Under the pieces are notes generated by a model that was given only the letters and a program-made list of their open reading frames with translations, had not been told where the DNA came from and searched no databases. 64,000 nt of DNA from Dryomyza anilis (Eukaryota; Arthropoda; Insecta; Diptera; Dryomyzidae): NCBI GenBank assembly GCA_951804985.1, contig OX638135.1, positions 65,029,639-65,093,638 of the forward strand, in the 5' to 3' direction. A program made the translations under genes and the position numbers. Below, in pieces: positions 1-11,910 of the stretch. How positions within the stretch are numbered: position 1 is the first letter of the stretch; every line of letters starts with the position of its first letter.

Positions 1-673
1 TGGTGCAATTTTTGCATGTTTGGCCTGATTGTTTTGTGCTTGTACTAAACTCGCATTTAGTTCATTGCACAAAATGATCTTATAGACCTTGCTATGCAGA
101 AGTTGTGCAGAAGACCGCTGATGAGGAAGCTTGGCAGCTTCCGAAACAGCTGTACGGTCAGCCAACAACTTTGTGTTTTTGTGAATTTTTGTTTGTTTCA
201 CTCCCCAGTACATAGCACTTTGTATCTAGAAAGACCTGGAGCCCGCAAAAACAATATTTTTGCAGGAACTTGTAATATTCATGAGAAACGAATCTAATGC
301 CTAAATTCTAAAGAATATATCATTTTTCTTTCCGTTGTAGAAGATTTTCTGCCAAATGTGTATAGTGTTATATAGTATTTCTATGGGAAGTGGGCGTGGC
401 ATTTATCTGACCACGCCCATATTTGTGGATAAATTTTTATTTCAAGAAAACTTCTCTGTACAAAATGTCAAGTCTTTACCTTTAAAATTCGATTTATGTC
501 CACCTAAATTGTGAAATTGTCACACTATGCATGGGTTGCAATGGCCAAATATGTAACTCAACGGTACGCAATCGCGCGTTATTGGTACACGTTTTCCAAT
601 TTTTTGAGTCGACAGAACTGTTGATGCTTATCAGGAGAACATTTTTGTTATAAACTTCTATCAGTATATGTAT
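1..673. other. AT-rich intergenic DNA, no gene recognised
   Basis: Only short ORFs without recognisable motifs occur here. One clear structure is a 9-bp inverted repeat, tgggcgtgg at 391-399 and ccacgccca at 411-419, separated by 11 bases. I see no promoter, RNA gene or transposon end apart from the foldback element that starts at 674. Confidence 0.6.
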
Positions 674-1468
674 ATTAGACTGATTCAAAAACCAAAAATC
701 TTAAAATGTTTCGCTCCGCGTCGACTTTCTTTTTAAAACCAAAAAAAAAGTGATCCTGTGATATTGCACAAAGAGCTTGAAGGACATTTTTGAACTTTTA
801 ACGATTATTATTTTTTTTTAATTTAAAATCTCTTACTGAAATTATGGTTTTTTAAATTATAAAATTTTAGTTAAATGTTACAGTTTCATGGCTTGCCAAA
901 CACGTAAAATGTAGATTTTTTTACTATAGTAATTTTAACTTTCGAAATAATGTTAAGATAATTCTGATAGTTTCTGTTTAATAAAAAATAAAAGGGTATT
1001 CTTATTATATCCCGATCATTTCCCGCTAGAAATTTCCTTATAAGAAACAACTAATGTAGCTATGATCGGGACCATTGAGTGTTTAGATAATGTAAACACT
1101 GCTATGGCAAACATGAGCATGACAAGGCAATTATCATGTTTGCTCTAATAGGGCTTTCCCGATAAAAATTCGATCATTTCCCGATGGCGCATCGGGCTAA
1201 TTTCGATTAGGGATGAGATTTTAAATTAAATAGATAAAAACAAATTAGTAATATTTTTCTACACTTGGGGTAATAATAATTTTATTGAAAATAGTCGTTA
1301 AAAGTTCATAAATGTCCTTTAAGCTCTTTGCGCAACATCACAGGATCACTTTTATTTTTGGGTTTAAAAAGCTTCTTCTCAGTTTTATAGGTCCTAGTTT
1401 CAGACAGTCGACGCGGAGCGAAAGAAAAAATAGTTCTAGAGTTTTCATCAAATTTGAATCAGTCTAAT
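674..1468. mobile_element. Foldback/MITE-like element, family A, short copy
   Basis: The left end reads attagactgattcaaa and the right end is its inverse complement, ending at 1468. The arms (about 674-835 and 1213-1468) also share inverted blocks around the words gcgtcgactttc and gatcctgtgat. The element is flanked by GTAT on both sides (670-673 and 1469-1472), consistent with a 4-bp target duplication. It has no coding capacity, so it is a non-autonomous inverted-repeat element. A longer relative with the same ends lies at 55760-57444. The middle (about 1000-1215) holds unrelated inverted words such as cgatcatttcccg. Confidence 0.7.
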
Positions 1469-2083
1469 GTATATATTTCTTTGTATAATTCAGGTTACGG
1501 AATTGGGCGCTCAAAAGCAGAACGCGATCGTATCCTAACAAACATTGTTATCTTCTGTAAGCTTTTTGTAAGGTGAAAAAAGTAATGTTTTGTTTTATAA
1601 TAAGCTTGCGAAATGTTTACAAAACGTTGCATAATAATTGTCCTATTAGCAAAACTCGACATTGATTGTAAGCTTACATTGAAAGCTTATGTGTAATATT
1701 GAATAGTAAGCTATATGCAATAATATTGTAAGCTTAATATAAAACGTTTTGTAATGATTTTGTAAGCTTATTACAAATCGTTATGTAATAATTATTGTAA
1801 GAATTTTTAACACATCAAGTAGCCAATTGTTGGTAAATTAAAATTGTATCTTGGAAATCTGATTCATCGGGCGAATCAGATGTTCCTAAGGATGGTGTGT
1901 GCATACACATCCAAGATCATTCGGAGAAATATTATTATTTTCAACCATATCAAATATGTGATGTTGGCAGTCATTGCCCACTGAATCTCCCCGAATTATC
2001 TTGCGTTTATTTGGTTTTTTACGTTTCAAAGACATTATATAATTATTATTTAAACGTACTTATATGTTTTCTCTAAATATGAG
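1469..2083. repeat. AAGCTT-rich interspersed repeat (first copy)
   Basis: From about 1540 the sequence repeats the word gtaagctt beside words such as attacaaa and ttttgtaat. The same order of words occurs at about 25195-25540 and 29150-29470. Downstream is an 8-bp hairpin (TCTGATTC 1858-1865, GAATCAGA 1873-1880). The stretch around 1945-2080 is matched by a diverged copy at about 40468-40700. It is non-coding. Confidence 0.65.
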
Positions 2084-2568
2084 AAATATGCATAAAATGC
2101 GCACACAAACATAACACAATTGTCTTTTCTTCGATGTTTTACGTTGCCGTTAGTAAATATAACATCTGACGTACGCATTTTACAAACACTTGTTTTTTAA
2201 TTGCGTTTACTTTTGTTAATATGCTTATTAACAAATATAAAGTAAGTGATTTGGAAACATTTACGAAATAGTTGTGAAATTTTTTATTAGTAAGCTTATT
2301 AAGAAATCTGAGTCTGCAAACCTTTACAAAAATGTTTATTGGGATGTATTTGTGGCACAAACAACGTTTCAGTGTTCATGTGTTCGAGTCGCGAAGCAGT
2401 CGTTAACTAGCTGCTGTTAAGTGACAAAAACACGAACTAGCAGAACTCCAACCAAGCATGTACCATTGTACCAGTGTTGCCACTTTTTGAGTTTTTGAAA
2501 AAGCTCGGCTTTTTCAAAATTTTTGAGCCGGTGTTGGGTTTTTTTTTTGTTGATCCTTTTGAGCTTTT

Positions 2569-3295
2569 TATACCCTACACTATGAGTGAAAGGGTATATT
2601 TAGTTTGGTACGCCGTTTGTAACAACCAGAAGTAAGAATCTCCGGTATGGAAAAGTATATATATTCTTGATCTGCATAACCTCTACAGTTGATTTAGCGA
2701 TGTTCATCTGTCTGTCCGTCTGTCTGACTGTCTGTTGAAATCACGATTACAGAAAAATTAGAAGAGTAAGATCCATAAAACTTCTAATTTAGATTACCTA
2801 TATATCTAGGCTGTACCTACAAGAAACTTGGCTTGATCGGACCTTTGTGACCTGCGAACCGACCACTTATGTTCAAATACCTCATATTAAATTTACATCT
2901 ACAAAGAAATTTTACTCTGTACGGTTTTAAGTGAACTTTCTTGGTCAAATATATATTAAATTTATGCTCAAATATTTAAAAATAATGCTTGAACCGACTT
3001 GTGGTTACTTAAAAAAAATAGAAATTCGGTATACCTACCCATTTGTACATATGGGTATCAAATGTAAGGTAATTCTTCAGCGATTAAAAGTTTTGAGTTG
3101 TTTTTAGGTTTCCTATACCCTCGTGACCTATGCACCACTTTTAATAGTACCCACGCACATTATCATATATGTGTAGGGTATTTATAGTCGGCATGGACCG
3201 ACTATAACTTCACAATTCTTACTAACTTCATCACACAAACTATCACAATGTCCCTACTTAAAAATTTCCCATGTGACCTAACCTTCCCAACTGGT
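2569..3295 (+). mobile_element. Helentron/DINE-1-like (mini-me type) element, unit 1
   Basis: It starts tataccctacac and ends cccaactggt, the same ends as copies at 33202, 39663 and 45342. Inside are agtgaaagggtata, a (GTCT)n-like microsatellite near 2710-2735, and a terminal-region hairpin tagtcggcatggaccgacta near 3184-3206. No coding capacity. Known dipteran mini-me/DINE-1 repeats have this combination of a GTCY microsatellite and a 3' hairpin. Placement in the Helentron group is inferred from T|T insertion seen in two other copies. Confidence 0.7.
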
Positions 3296-3481
3296 TTGTT
3301 ATTCAAAATGTTTTTACATTTTTAGATATTATTTATCGTTTATATGTCAACATCACTGAAATATTGGCATAAAATGCACAAAAAAGCTTGTCTGAAATGA
3401 CCTACTAAAATTGAGGATTTACAATTTTTTTTACTAAAATTTACTAAATTTAGGATCCCATTTCAATCGAAAATGGGATTT

Positions 3482-3768
3482 CCGGAAAAATTAAGAGAAT
3501 TTCAAGAGTATTTTAAAGTAAACAGTCATAGAATACAGTCACCAAATTTTCACTCCTTGGCTTTCGGTGAAATCATGTGTTGACAGAATTTTAGAACAGT
3601 ATGATAAATTGAAATCATATTTGAGATTAGAGGTATTTGAAGATCCATCTAAAACAACTGAATACATGCTTGAAACTTTAGATGAGATATCTAGAAAAAT
3701 GTATATGGAATTTATGGCAAATGCTTTAAGTTTGTAAGCTAATTTCAATACGATTTTTCAAACCTAAA
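3482..3768 (+). pseudogene. hAT-type transposase fragment (middle part), unit 1
   Basis: Two frames together read as the core of a hAT transposase of the SCAND3/ZMYM-like group. The first frame gives KLREFQEYFKVNSHRIQ and runs to a stop at 3581. The next frame then reads RILEQYDKLKSYLRLEVFED and FEDPSKTTEYMLETL, and ends at MANALSL-stop, with NFNTIFQT just beyond. Words like RILEQYDALK and EDPSKTTEY are typical of this family from my knowledge of it. The +1 frameshift near 3581 and the stops make it a pseudogene. The LINE follows about 150 bp later. Another hAT piece, which would lie further toward the C-terminus, is at 10633-10867, so the LINE may have landed in or beside an already broken hAT element. 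Confidence 0.65.
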
Positions 3769-3923
3769 GACATTTTTATCGAATTATATAAATATACTCT
3801 AAGAAAACAAGATGTTTATGAAAGTCTTGCTGCAACTATCTGTTTAAATTTACGCCTTGTAGCAAATATTCAAAACATTCCATAAGTTTCAATAAAGTTG
3901 CAGCAAAACTCTTAATATTTGCA

Positions 3924-4425
3924 ATATGCTCAGCACTCTCCAAAGTAATGGAGAGCGTAATTAACTTCCACCTTGTGAACTATCTTGAGCACAGCGAATT
4001 GCTCAGTGACCGCCAATATGGTTTCCGTAGGGCCAGATCCACAGGGGACTTGATGGCGGTCCTCTCCGAAAAGTGGAATGTATTCACCTTTTCGGGGAGA
4101 GTAAGGCTGTTGCTCTCGATATTTCCAAGGGTTTTGATCGAGTGTGGCATAAAGCCCTCGTTTCAAAACTAATTGCATTTGGTGTCGGTGAATCTTTTAC
4201 TCGATGGATATCGAGTTTTCTTCAGGGTCGTTCTATACGAGTTGCGATGGATGGTGTTTTTTCAGAACAACATTCCATCAATTCTGGAGTTCCGCAGGGT
4301 TCCGTCCTATCCCCGTCCCTATTTCTGGTATTTATCAATGACCTTCTGCCATTGACCCAGAACCCAATTCATTCCTTTGCAGATGACAGTAACATTTGTC
4401 ATTCATACTCGTTCAACAAGCGCCC
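3924..4425 (+). pseudogene. LINE reverse transcriptase fragment (Jockey/CR1-like), unit 1
   Basis: This is the central reverse transcriptase of a non-LTR retrotransposon. Two frames are needed: one gives SDRQYGFRRARSTGDL, the next ALDISKGFDRVWH (catalytic Asp region), INSGVPQGSVLSPSLF and the active-site region SFADDSN. The frame change lies near 4073-4170. The fragment has no endonuclease and is 5'-truncated near 3924. It is cut at the tandem joint after FNKRPN and fused to noncoding DNA, so it cannot be functional. The full 3' part is present only in the third copy (8608-10012). Confidence 0.85.
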
Positions 4426-4910
4426 AAATATGCATAAAATGCGCACACAAACATAACACAATTGTCTTTTCTTCGATGTTTTACGTTGCCGTTAGTAAAT
4501 ATAACATCTGACGTACGCATTTTACAAACACTTGTTTTTTAATTGCGTTTACTTTTGTTAATAAGCTTATTAACAAATATAAAGTAAGTGATTTGGAAAC
4601 ATTTACGAAATAGTTGTGAAATTTTTTATTAGTAAGCTTATTAAGAAATCTGAGTCTGCAAACCTTTACAAAAATGTTTATTGGGATGTATTTGTGGCAC
4701 AAACAACGTTTCAGTGTTCATGTGTTCGAGTCGCGAAGCAGTCGTTAACTAGCTGCTGTTAAGTGACAAAAACACGAACTAGCAGAACTCCAACCAAGCA
4801 TGTACCATTGTACCAGTGTTGCCACTTTTTGAGTTTTTGAAAAAGCTCGGCTTTTTCAAAATTTTTGAGCCGGTGTTGGGTTTTTTTTTTGTTGATCCTT
4901 TTGAGCTTTT

Positions 4911-5637
4911 TATACCCTACACTATGAGTGAAAGGGTATATTTAGTTTGGTACGCCGTTTGTAACAACCAGAAGTAAGAATCTCCGGTATGGAAAAGTAT
5001 ATATATTCTTGATCTGCATAACCTCTACAGTTGATTTAGCGATGTTCATCTGTCTGTCCGTCTGTCTGACTGTCTGTTGAAATCACGATTACAGAAAAAT
5101 TAGAAGAGTAAGATCCATAAAACTTCTAATTTAGATTACCTATATATCTAGGCTGTACCTACAAGAAACTTGGCTTGATCGGACCTTTGTGACCTGCGAA
5201 CCGACCACTTATGTTCAAATACCTCATATTAAATTTACATCTACAAAGAAATTTTACTCTGTACGGTTTTAAGTGAACTTTCTTGGTCAAATATATATTA
5301 AATTTATGCTCAAATATTTAAAAATAATGCTTGAACCGACTTGTGGTTACTTAAAAAAAATAGAAATTCGGTATACCTACCCATTTGTACATATGGGTAT
5401 CAAATGTAAGGTAATTCTTCAGCGATTAAAAGTTTTGAGTTGTTTTTAGGTTTCCTATACCCTCGTGACCTATGCACCACTTTTAATAGTACCCACGCAC
5501 ATTATCATATATGTGTAGGGTATTTATAGTCGGCATGGACCGACTATAACTTCACAATTCTTACTAACTTCATCACACAAACTATCACAATGTCCCTACT
5601 TAAAAATTTCCCATGTGACCTAACCTTCCCAACTGGT
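4911..5637 (+). mobile_element. Helentron/DINE-1-like element, unit 2
   Basis: This is the second tandem copy of the element at 2569-3295, shifted by 2,342 bp. No difference was noticed. Confidence 0.7.
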
Positions 5638-5823
5638 TTGTTATTCAAAATGTTTTTACATTTTTAGATATTATTTATCGTTTATATGTCAACATCACTG
5701 AAATATTGGCATAAAATGCACAAAAAAGCTTGTCTGAAATGACCTACTAAAATTGAGGATTTACAATTTTTTTTACTAAAATTTACTAAATTTAGGATCC
5801 CATTTCAATCGAAAATGGGATTT

Positions 5824-6110
5824 CCGGAAAAATTAAGAGAATTTCAAGAGTATTTTAAAGTAAACAGTCATAGAATACAGTCACCAAATTTTCACTCCTT
5901 GGCTTTCGGTGAAATCATGTGTTGACAGAATTTTAGAACAGTATGATAAATTGAAATCATATTTGAGATTAGAGGTATTTGAAGATCCATCTAAAACAAC
6001 TGAATACATGCTTGAAACTTTAGATGAGATATCTAGAAAAATGTATATGGAATTTATGGCAAATGCTTTAAGTTTGTAAGCTAATTTCAATACGATTTTT
6101 CAAACCTAAA
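5824..6110 (+). pseudogene. hAT-type transposase fragment, unit 2
   Basis: Tandem copy of the fragment at 3482-3768 with the same internal frameshift and stops, which therefore predate the amplification. Confidence 0.65.
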
Positions 6111-6265
6111 GACATTTTTATCGAATTATATAAATATACTCTAAGAAAACAAGATGTTTATGAAAGTCTTGCTGCAACTATCTGTTTAAATTTACGCCTT
6201 GTAGCAAATATTCAAAACATTCCATAAGTTTCAATAAAGTTGCAGCAAAACTCTTAATATTTGCA

Positions 6266-6767
6266 ATATGCTCAGCACTCTCCAAAGTAATGGAGAGCGT
6301 AATTAACTTCCACCTTGTGAACTATCTTGAGCACAGCGAATTGCTCAGTGACCGCCAATATGGTTTCCGTAGGGCCAGATCCACAGGGGACTTGATGGCG
6401 GTCCTCTCCGAAAAGTGGAATGTATTCACCTTTTCGGGGAGAGTAAGGCTGTTGCTCTCGATATTTCCAAGGGTTTTGATCGAGTGTGGCATAAAGCCCT
6501 CGTTTCAAAACTAATTGCATTTGGTGTCGGTGAATCTTTTACTCGATGGATATCGAGTTTTCTTCAGGGTCGTTCTATACGAGTTGCGATGGATGGTGTT
6601 TTTTCAGAACAACATTCCATCAATTCTGGAGTTCCGCAGGGTTCCGTCCTATCCCCGTCCCTATTTCTGGTATTTATCAATGACCTTCTGCCATTGACCC
6701 AGAACCCAATTCATTCCTTTGCAGATGACAGTAACATTTGTCATTCATACTCGTTCAACAAGCGCCC
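6266..6767 (+). pseudogene. LINE reverse transcriptase fragment, unit 2
   Basis: Tandem copy of 3924-4425. It has the same frame change and the same abrupt end after FNKRPN at the next joint. Confidence 0.85.
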
Positions 6768-7252
6768 AAATATGCATAAAATGCGCACACAAACATAACA
6801 CAATTGTCTTTTCTTCGATGTTTTACGTTGCCGTTAGTAAATATAACATCTGACGTACGCATTTTACAAACACTTGTTTTTTAATTGCGTTTACTTTTGT
6901 TAATAAGCTTATTAACAAATATAAAGTAAGTGATTTGGAAACATTTACGAAATAGTTGTGAAATTTTTTATTAGTAAGCTTATTAAGAAATCTGAGTCTG
7001 CAAACCTTTACAAAAATGTTTATTGGGATGTATTTGTGGCACAAACAACGTTTCAGTGTTCATGTGTTCGAGTCGCGAAGCAGTCGTTAACTAGCTGCTG
7101 TTAAGTGACAAAAACACGAACTAGCAGAACTCCAACCAAGCATGTACCATTGTACCAGTGTTGCCACTTTTTGAGTTTTTGAAAAAGCTCGGCTTTTTCA
7201 AAATTTTTGAGCCGGTGTTGGGTTTTTTTTTTGTTGATCCTTTTGAGCTTTT

Positions 7253-7979
7253 TATACCCTACACTATGAGTGAAAGGGTATATTTAGTTTGGTACGCCGT
7301 TTGTAACAACCAGAAGTAAGAATCTCCGGTATGGAAAAGTATATATATTCTTGATCTGCATAACCTCTACAGTTGATTTAGCGATGTTCATCTGTCTGTC
7401 CGTCTGTCTGACTGTCTGTTGAAATCACGATTACAGAAAAATTAGAAGAGTAAGATCCATAAAACTTCTAATTTAGATTACCTATATATCTAGGCTGTAC
7501 CTACAAGAAACTTGGCTTGATCGGACCTTTGTGACCTGCGAACCGACCACTTATGTTCAAATACCTCATATTAAATTTACATCTACAAAGAAATTTTACT
7601 CTGTACGGTTTTAAGTGAACTTTCTTGGTCAAATATATATTAAATTTATGCTCAAATATTTAAAAATAATGCTTGAACCGACTTGTGGTTACTTAAAAAA
7701 AATAGAAATTCGGTATACCTACCCATTTGTACATATGGGTATCAAATGTAAGGTAATTCTTCAGCGATTAAAAGTTTTGAGTTGTTTTTAGGTTTCCTAT
7801 ACCCTCGTGACCTATGCACCACTTTTAATAGTACCCACGCACATTATCATATATGTGTAGGGTATTTATAGTCGGCATGGACCGACTATAACTTCACAAT
7901 TCTTACTAACTTCATCACACAAACTATCACAATGTCCCTACTTAAAAATTTCCCATGTGACCTAACCTTCCCAACTGGT
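7253..7979 (+). mobile_element. Helentron/DINE-1-like element, unit 3
   Basis: Third tandem copy of the element at 2569-3295. Confidence 0.7.
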
Positions 7980-8165
7980 TTGTTATTCAAAATGTTTTTA
8001 CATTTTTAGATATTATTTATCGTTTATATGTCAACATCACTGAAATATTGGCATAAAATGCACAAAAAAGCTTGTCTGAAATGACCTACTAAAATTGAGG
8101 ATTTACAATTTTTTTTACTAAAATTTACTAAATTTAGGATCCCATTTCAATCGAAAATGGGATTT

Positions 8166-8452
8166 CCGGAAAAATTAAGAGAATTTCAAGAGTATTTTAA
8201 AGTAAACAGTCATAGAATACAGTCACCAAATTTTCACTCCTTGGCTTTCGGTGAAATCATGTGTTGACAGAATTTTAGAACAGTATGATAAATTGAAATC
8301 ATATTTGAGATTAGAGGTATTTGAAGATCCATCTAAAACAACTGAATACATGCTTGAAACTTTAGATGAGATATCTAGAAAAATGTATATGGAATTTATG
8401 GCAAATGCTTTAAGTTTGTAAGCTAATTTCAATACGATTTTTCAAACCTAAA
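8166..8452 (+). pseudogene. hAT-type transposase fragment, unit 3
   Basis: Third tandem copy of the fragment at 3482-3768. This copy stands in the original context upstream of the complete LINE 3' end. Confidence 0.65.
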
Positions 8453-8607
8453 GACATTTTTATCGAATTATATAAATATACTCTAAGAAAACAAGATGTT
8501 TATGAAAGTCTTGCTGCAACTATCTGTTTAAATTTACGCCTTGTAGCAAATATTCAAAACATTCCATAAGTTTCAATAAAGTTGCAGCAAAACTCTTAAT
8601 ATTTGCA

Positions 8608-10012
8608 ATATGCTCAGCACTCTCCAAAGTAATGGAGAGCGTAATTAACTTCCACCTTGTGAACTATCTTGAGCACAGCGAATTGCTCAGTGACCGCCAA
8701 TATGGTTTCCGTAGGGCCAGATCCACAGGGGACTTGATGGCGGTCCTCTCCGAAAAGTGGAATGTATTCACCTTTTCGGGGAGAGTAAGGCTGTTGCTCT
8801 CGATATTTCCAAGGGTTTTGATCGAGTGTGGCATAAAGCCCTCGTTTCAAAACTAATTGCATTTGGTGTCGGTGAATCTTTTACTCGATGGATATCGAGT
8901 TTTCTTCAGGGTCGTTCTATACGAGTTGCGATGGATGGTGTTTTTTCAGAACAACATTCCATCAATTCTGGAGTTCCGCAGGGTTCCGTCCTATCCCCGT
9001 CCCTATTTCTGGTATTTATCAATGACCTTCTGCCATTGACCCAGAACCCAATTCATTCCTTTGCAGATGACAGTAACATTTGTCATTCATACTCGTTCAA
9101 CAAGCGCCCAAACTCTTTGGAGATTGAGAGTAAAAGACGCACTATGACGCACGCTCAATAATGACCTTAAATCAATCTCCGAGTGGGGTGTTGCAAACAG
9201 AGTAGATTTTAATGCAAGCAAGACCCAATGTTGTCTGTTATCTCACAAAAGAATGGATTCACTCCTCCCTCCCCTCAATATGGGTGCTGTGGATATTGCG
9301 CAGTCAGCTGCTCTTGACGTTCTGGGCATATCAATTCAATGTGATCTACGTTGGAATGATCACATATTTAATGTGTCGAAAGAAGCTTCCAAGTGCCTCG
9401 GTTTTTTAAAACGGTGTAAAACATACTTCACTCCTGCTGACCTGCGTACTGTCTACACCACCTATATTCGGCTTAAAATGGAATTCAATTCGCACATTTG
9501 GGCAGGAGCTTCAAAATCCTCCTTGGAGTTCCTGGACCGAATTCAACAACGTGCGATATATTTGATAGGGGATGAAAATATCTCATCGTCTATTGGTTCT
9601 CTTGAGCACCGAAGGACCGTTGGGTGTGTAAGCCTGTTTTATAGGTATTACAACGGTAAGTGTTCGCGTGAAATACATGGCCTGATTCCACCAGGTCGTG
9701 TGTTTTCTCGTTCTACTCGGGCATCAAATCAAGCCCATCCCTTCGTAGTCCACTCGACTCTCAACAGAACCACGCATTATAGAGATAATTCGTTCTTCAG
9801 TCGCACGTTTGTGGAACAATCTCCCTGCGTCCGTTTTTCCCGACATTTTTTATATTGGCAAGTTCAAAACAAACATTCACCGACACTACTCCATATTTCC
9901 CCCCTCCATTTAACCTATCATCCCTTCTTACGATCAACACTGTGCATTGCATGAATAGGGGACATCCCCTGAGCGTTGGTTAATTTGCAAAAAAAAAAAA
10001 AAAAAAAAAAAA
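8608..10012 (+). pseudogene. 5'-truncated LINE (Jockey/CR1-like) with RT, C-terminus and poly-A tail
   Basis: This is the most complete copy. Reverse transcriptase motifs run from SDRQYGFRRARSTGDL through VPQGSVLSP and SFADDSN in two frames. A third frame from about 9163 carries NDLKSISEWGVANRVDFNAS, then RWNDHIFNVSKEASKCLGFL, FLDRIQQRAIYLIGD and a C-terminal region ending at 9954. The final exon-less ORF is followed by a short 3' UTR and a 24-base poly-A (9989-10012), the normal end of a retrotransposed LINE. There are at least two frameshifts (near 8760-8850 and 9130-9160). The endonuclease and ORF1 are missing by 5' truncation. Clade assignment (Jockey/CR1 group) rests on motif style only. 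Confidence 0.85.
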
Positions 10013-10632
10013 CTTTTGAGGTATTTTGACATTTTTCTACTATAAAAAAGGAAAATGGCGTACTTTTTTCTTTCGCTTGATTTATCCAGTATCCACAACA
10101 ATTAAGTAAATCCAATGGTGTAAAAAATTGGCAACTCAAATATTTCATTTTAAAAATAAAAGTGAAAATAAAACTTTTTGGGATTGAAATTATCAACACG
10201 TGACGGAAAATATTTCTTTTCAGAGTTTACTTTGATGACAGCATCGCCGGTCGGACTTGGTTCTTCTGCGAAGAAGTCTCAAGTTCATGTACAATTTTTC
10301 CTTCGAAGGATTTATAAAGACGATGACGATGTATAACCAGGATACTGTAAAACAGAATAACTGTAAATCTAGAATAAATAAAAATACATTTGATTCATAT
10401 TCTTTCAATTCAATAAAAATTACTGCGCGAATTCTAATGAAGTTCCTTTTCCAAATATTCTTCAACTATCTTCTTATTTGTAAACATCTTACAATGGTTG
10501 ATGGTTGCTATACATTAATTTAAATTTGAAAGATGACGGATGTTTGAGAGATGGTTGTCTCAAAGACGATCTAAATAATCTGTAAATAACTTGATCTTTG
10601 TTTTCTTAGTGTAGAATTTATAAGGGATCAAA
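10013..10632. other. Noncoding AT-rich DNA downstream of the LINE
   Basis: No recognisable protein or RNA gene. Short overlapping ORFs on both strands have low-complexity composition. The second copy is 16148-16767. Confidence 0.5.
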
Positions 10633-10867
10633 ACATACCAATACAAACTTATTTATAGAAAATAATAATGTTTACATTGGAATATTGAGGCAAGCCAGTT
10701 TAATCAAAATTGGTGGCGACAATTCTATACTTTTGAAAACTGAAATTATGGAAACTTGCAGAAATTTCTATATAGAAGTAATTAATCAGATTACAAAAAG
10801 GTTTAATTTTACAGATAACATTTTCGAAATTTTAGATATTGTTGATCCCGATATCGCAATCTTTTAA
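10633..10867 (+). pseudogene. hAT-type transposase fragment (C-terminal part)
   Basis: The reading frame gives NNNVYIGILRQASL, then ETCRNFYIEVINQITKRFNF and a stop at 10867. A VYLG-type word followed by CRNFYIEV..QI.KRF.F is characteristic of the region just before the hAT dimerisation domain in the same transposase group as 3482-3768. The dimerisation domain itself is absent. With the fragment at 8166-8452 it flanks the LINE, so both could be remnants of one hAT element. About 130 bp upstream of the LINE and 620 bp downstream of it are not recognisably hAT. Confidence 0.55.
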
Positions 10868-11341
10868 AATAAACTAGTTGGTTTCAATTAAAGCAGATTT
10901 TCATTTCTTGTTGTAAATATGCAGGATCTCGATAAGGATTGACGGAAACATGCTCTTCTTAATTTTTCAGAATTGGGATTGTATTTCAGACCACGAGTTG
11001 TATTGGTCAAAGTATTTTCTTTTAAAAATTCGATTGGTACAATTTTATTCACAAATTTAAAAATTGTTATAACTTTACTTTTAATACTCAAATGCATCTG
11101 TGGAACGTATAATTAGCAGTTTAAATTTGTGCAAAACTGACAAAAAAAAATAATTTAAATACTAATTCTATTGTATTAATTTTTTTTTACAAAATAAGGT
11201 ATTTGTAATAATGGTTACGAAAAGTTTGAACCAATCGACAAAATATTTCGAATGAATTGGAAATGATCATCTTTTTATGTATTTTACTTATAAAAATTTG
11301 ATGTAATCAATGACTGTAATACATATAAATATATTTTAATT

Positions 11342-11910
11342 CTATCTCTTTTGTTGTAAAGTTAGAGTTGTAAAGTTAGAGTTGATTTATTTTACATTTA
11401 TTTATTTTACAATTTAATTAATCAAATGACACTTTTTTATTTTTAGAGTTGAAAAGACACTTTTATTAATTTTAGAGTTGAAGAGACACTTTTACTATTT
11501 TAGTACCTCCACTTGAGGTTGGTTAAACTCCAATATTTTAAATTGCAACTAAAGGTATTAACAATACCTTCGTTGCAAGCTTTTCTTAAATTCTATTCTC
11601 ACTATGCTCTAGTGAGTTTTCACTTTCACTCAATTTTGGTGTACGTGATTTTTGAAGAAAGTCCGACTTGCAGTTTTTGGCTGACACCAATTGCGAAATA
11701 TCAGAATTGTTGGCAATCGCTGCTTTGCTTATTTTAACATAGACCCAAAATTATGCAATGGAAAATTGTATTGCAAGCCTCTTGAAAGAGGTGTGGTCTA
11801 AGTAAAGCTTTAGCGCTTTGCCAAATTATTGCCAGCTTCTGTTAACTGTGCAAGCCAACCTGAAAGAGATGTGGTCTAAGCAAAGCTTTAGCGCTTGCCA
11901 AATTATTATC
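11342..11910. repeat. Short degenerate tandem repeats
   Basis: At 11350-11505 the word tagagttg recurs, partly as tagagttgaaaagacactttt. At about 11775-11910 a ~100-bp unit occurs twice. It contains gaaagaggtgtggtctaag and aagctttagcgctttgccaa, with a few changes in the second copy. No coding signal. The second copy of the region is at 17477-18045. Confidence 0.55.

Larger units (their letters stand above)
2084..9109. repeat. Triple tandem repeat, 2,342-bp unit
   Basis: Units are 2084-4425, 4426-6767 and 6768-9109, placed by exact recurrence of long blocks at 2,342-bp spacing. The copies look identical except that base 2222 is t where both later copies have a (4564, 6906), which changes a tgctta word to agctta. 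At each joint the LINE sequence ...caagcgccc is fused to aaatatgcataaaatg. The three As are shared by both parents (2084-2086, 4426-4428, 9110-9112), so the breakpoint has 3-bp microhomology. Each unit holds, in order, an AAGCTT-type repeat, a Helentron-like element, a hAT fragment and a LINE fragment. It may be a genuine recent amplification or an assembly error. Confidence 0.9.

Noticed and set aside
391..419. Terminator or regulatory hairpin (tgggcgtgg/ccacgccca)
   Set aside because: An isolated short inverted repeat with no gene next to it to give it a role.
3539..3748. 69-codon minus-strand ORF repeated three times
   Set aside because: Antisense shadow of the hAT transposase fragment.
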